Positions 63,133-64,000 of a DNA stretch of 64,000 nucleotides are shown here, in pieces. Position 1 is the stretch's first letter. Each line of letters begins with the position of its first letter. Under the pieces are notes generated by a model. The model saw only the letters and a program-made list of their open reading frames with translations, had not been told where the DNA came from and made no database searches. Source of the stretch: JBBRBB01 sp038206235 (GTDB lineage Bacteria > Bacteroidota > Bacteroidia > Chitinophagales > Chitinophagaceae); the NCBI GenBank assembly GCA_038206235.1, contig JBBRBB010000022.1, forward strand, positions 1-64,000, written 5' to 3'. The position numbers and the translations under genes were made by a program.

Positions 63133-63807
63133 TTATATCAGGTAAAAACAGGTAAATACAAATACCCAAACAAGGTCAACAAAATGCCAATACAAACCTG
63201 CTTTCTCTATCATAAGGTAATGACCTTTTCTTTCAAAGGTTCCTCTTAGTGTCATGATAAGCATAATAATATTAATGCACACTCCCGAAAATACATGGAA
63301 CCCGTGAAAGCCGGTTATGGTAAAGAAAAAGTTTGTAAAGTTTGTTGTAGAGGCTGTGCCATCAGCATTAAGAAAAGGGTTGCGCCCCCACCATGCGCCT
63401 TCGCTGTGCAGGTGTGTCCATTCCCATGCCTGACAGCTTAAAAAAGCTAATCCGCCAAGAATAGTTAGTATTAGATATTTTGCTACCGTTTTCTTATCCA
63501 TATCATGACCCGCATGCACTGCTAATACCATAGTTACTGAACTTATGATAAGAATAAAAGTCATCAGGCTTACAAACAACAAAGGAAGCCCTGCACCCAT
63601 GCCGGGAAACGAATTAAAAACATAGTTGGGATTTGGCCATCCATTGGTGGCAAAGCGTGTGGTTCCGTAGGCAATTAAAAATGCTCCAAAGGTAAAAGCA
63701 TCACTCATGAGAAAATACCACATCATCAATTTGCCATATTCAACATTAAAGGGACTTTTTCCGCCACTCCATAATTTTGTTGCAGATGCAGTTGTTGCCG
63801 AAGTCAT
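63133..63807 (-). CDS. Cytochrome c oxidase subunit III
   Basis: A 224-residue heme-copper oxidase subunit III with about six helices. Motifs are LMMWYFLMSDAFTFGAFLIA near 26-45, FFFTITGFHGFHVFSGV (the His-rich helix) and the closing AGLYWHFVDLVWVFVFTCFYL. Subunits I and II are not in the window and probably lie further along in the upstream direction of this strand. A good promoter is visible just upstream at 63830-63861. Confidence 0.92.
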   Translation of the reverse strand: MTSATTASATKLWSGGKSPFNVEYGKLMMWYFLMSDAFTFGAFLIAYGTTRFATNGWPNPNYVFNSFPGMGAGLPLLFVSLMTFILIISSVTMVLAVHAGHDMDKKTVAKYLILTILGGLAFLSCQAWEWTHLHSEGAWWGRNPFLNADGTASTTNFTNFFFTITGFHGFHVFSGVCINIIMLIMTLRGTFERKGHYLMIEKAGLYWHFVDLVWVFVFTCFYLI

Positions 63808-63829
63808 TTAATAAAGAGTATTGTGTAAA

Positions 63830-63861
63830 CAAAGTTATTGGCTGATATTGAAAGGAACCAA
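63830..63861 (-). promoter_or_regulatory. Promoter of the oxidase subunit III/IV genes
   Basis: On the minus strand TTG (63861-63859), a 21-base spacer, then TAACTTTG (63837-63830), an exact -7 element 23 bases before the subunit III ATG. This is the best complete promoter match in the window. Confidence 0.6.
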
Positions 63862-64000
63862 AAAAAGATGACATTTTTCTTTTGAAAATAATTTTGTAAA
63901 AAGGATGTTCTTTTTATTTTACCCGATTAGAATAGAATTGATAATAAGTGGCACGTTCCCGATAACTATCGGTCTAAGGTTCTATTTCTTTGAGTAACTC
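63862..64000. other. Window edge with a small palindrome
   Basis: No gene. CCGATA-AC-TATCGG (63959-63972) is a perfect inverted repeat of a sort often seen between genes in this phylum. Any gene upstream of subunit III lies outside the window. Confidence 0.5.

Noticed and set aside
1..64000. CRISPR arrays, tRNA or rRNA genes, insertion sequences
   Set aside because: I looked in all spacers and found no regular repeat-spacer arrays, no cloverleaf with a plausible anticodon arm, no rRNA-like sequence and no transposase frame.

Overview
The window reads as chromosomal DNA of a member of the Bacteroidota, most likely a Chitinophagaceae-type bacterium. The basis is AT-rich coding sequence, secreted proteins with C-terminal type IX secretion (T9SS) sorting domains, several exact TAnnTTTG promoter elements of the Bacteroidota type, weak Shine-Dalgarno signals, a Bat (BatA/DUF58) locus, and a Bacteroidota-type Mrp, GatA and cytochrome oxidase set. 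The family-level placement is inference. I see no rRNA, tRNA, CRISPR array, prophage or intact insertion sequence.

Layout. 0.1-5.1 kb: two tandem paralogous secreted metzincin proteases. 5.3-7.2 kb: aat and clpS, which both serve the N-degron pathway, then a carboxypeptidase-regulatory-like protein. 7.3-14.3 kb: mrp, yraN, a DUF6580-type membrane protein, rnhA, a PhzF-type isomerase and a large DUF2723 membrane protein. 14.4-21.6 kb: a small lipoprotein, an acyl-CoA carboxylase beta subunit, an Xre/RES toxin-antitoxin pair, an enoyl-CoA hydratase, a BNR-repeat secreted protein and a small conserved protein. 21.6-29.8 kb: polA, a DUF3052-like protein, an M48 peptidase, an orphan OmpR-type regulator, kbl and an M23 peptidase. 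29.9-33.5 kb: alaS followed by an intact hicAB pair, a decayed second copy of the alaS 3' end, and a decayed hicB-hicA remnant. 33.6-44.4 kb: a PDZ protein, tatA, gatA, a lytic transglycosylase, a metallophosphoesterase, a SurA-like isomerase, an orphan RND adaptor, a beta-lactamase-fold serine hydrolase, a glycosyltransferase and two very small genes. 44.5-51.3 kb: an aminotransferase, an outer-membrane barrel, a GNAT acetyltransferase, a lactonase-fold protein and a two-domain M16 peptidase. 51.5-56.2 kb: a truncated Bat operon directly downstream of what looks like a dying MjaI-type restriction-modification system, with a frameshifted methyltransferase carrying an SNase-like tail and a shortened endonuclease. 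56.3-63.8 kb: an MFS transporter, a DedA protein, a DUF433/DUF5615 toxin-antitoxin pair, a dicarboxylate symporter, an APC permease, a SCO copper chaperone and cytochrome oxidase subunits IV and III.

Most genes are housekeeping. The unusual content is the debris of mobile defence and addiction modules (two intact toxin-antitoxin pairs, one predicted pair, one wrecked pair and one wrecked R-M system) and several families of small intergenic repeats. One GC-rich family with a 12-N4-8 structure has a copy inserted in frame inside mrp. A different GC-rich inverted repeat sits in frame inside alaS. A third class is locus-specific degenerate word arrays of 6-11 bp words at gene borders, one of which has become the N-terminus of a Bat-locus protein.
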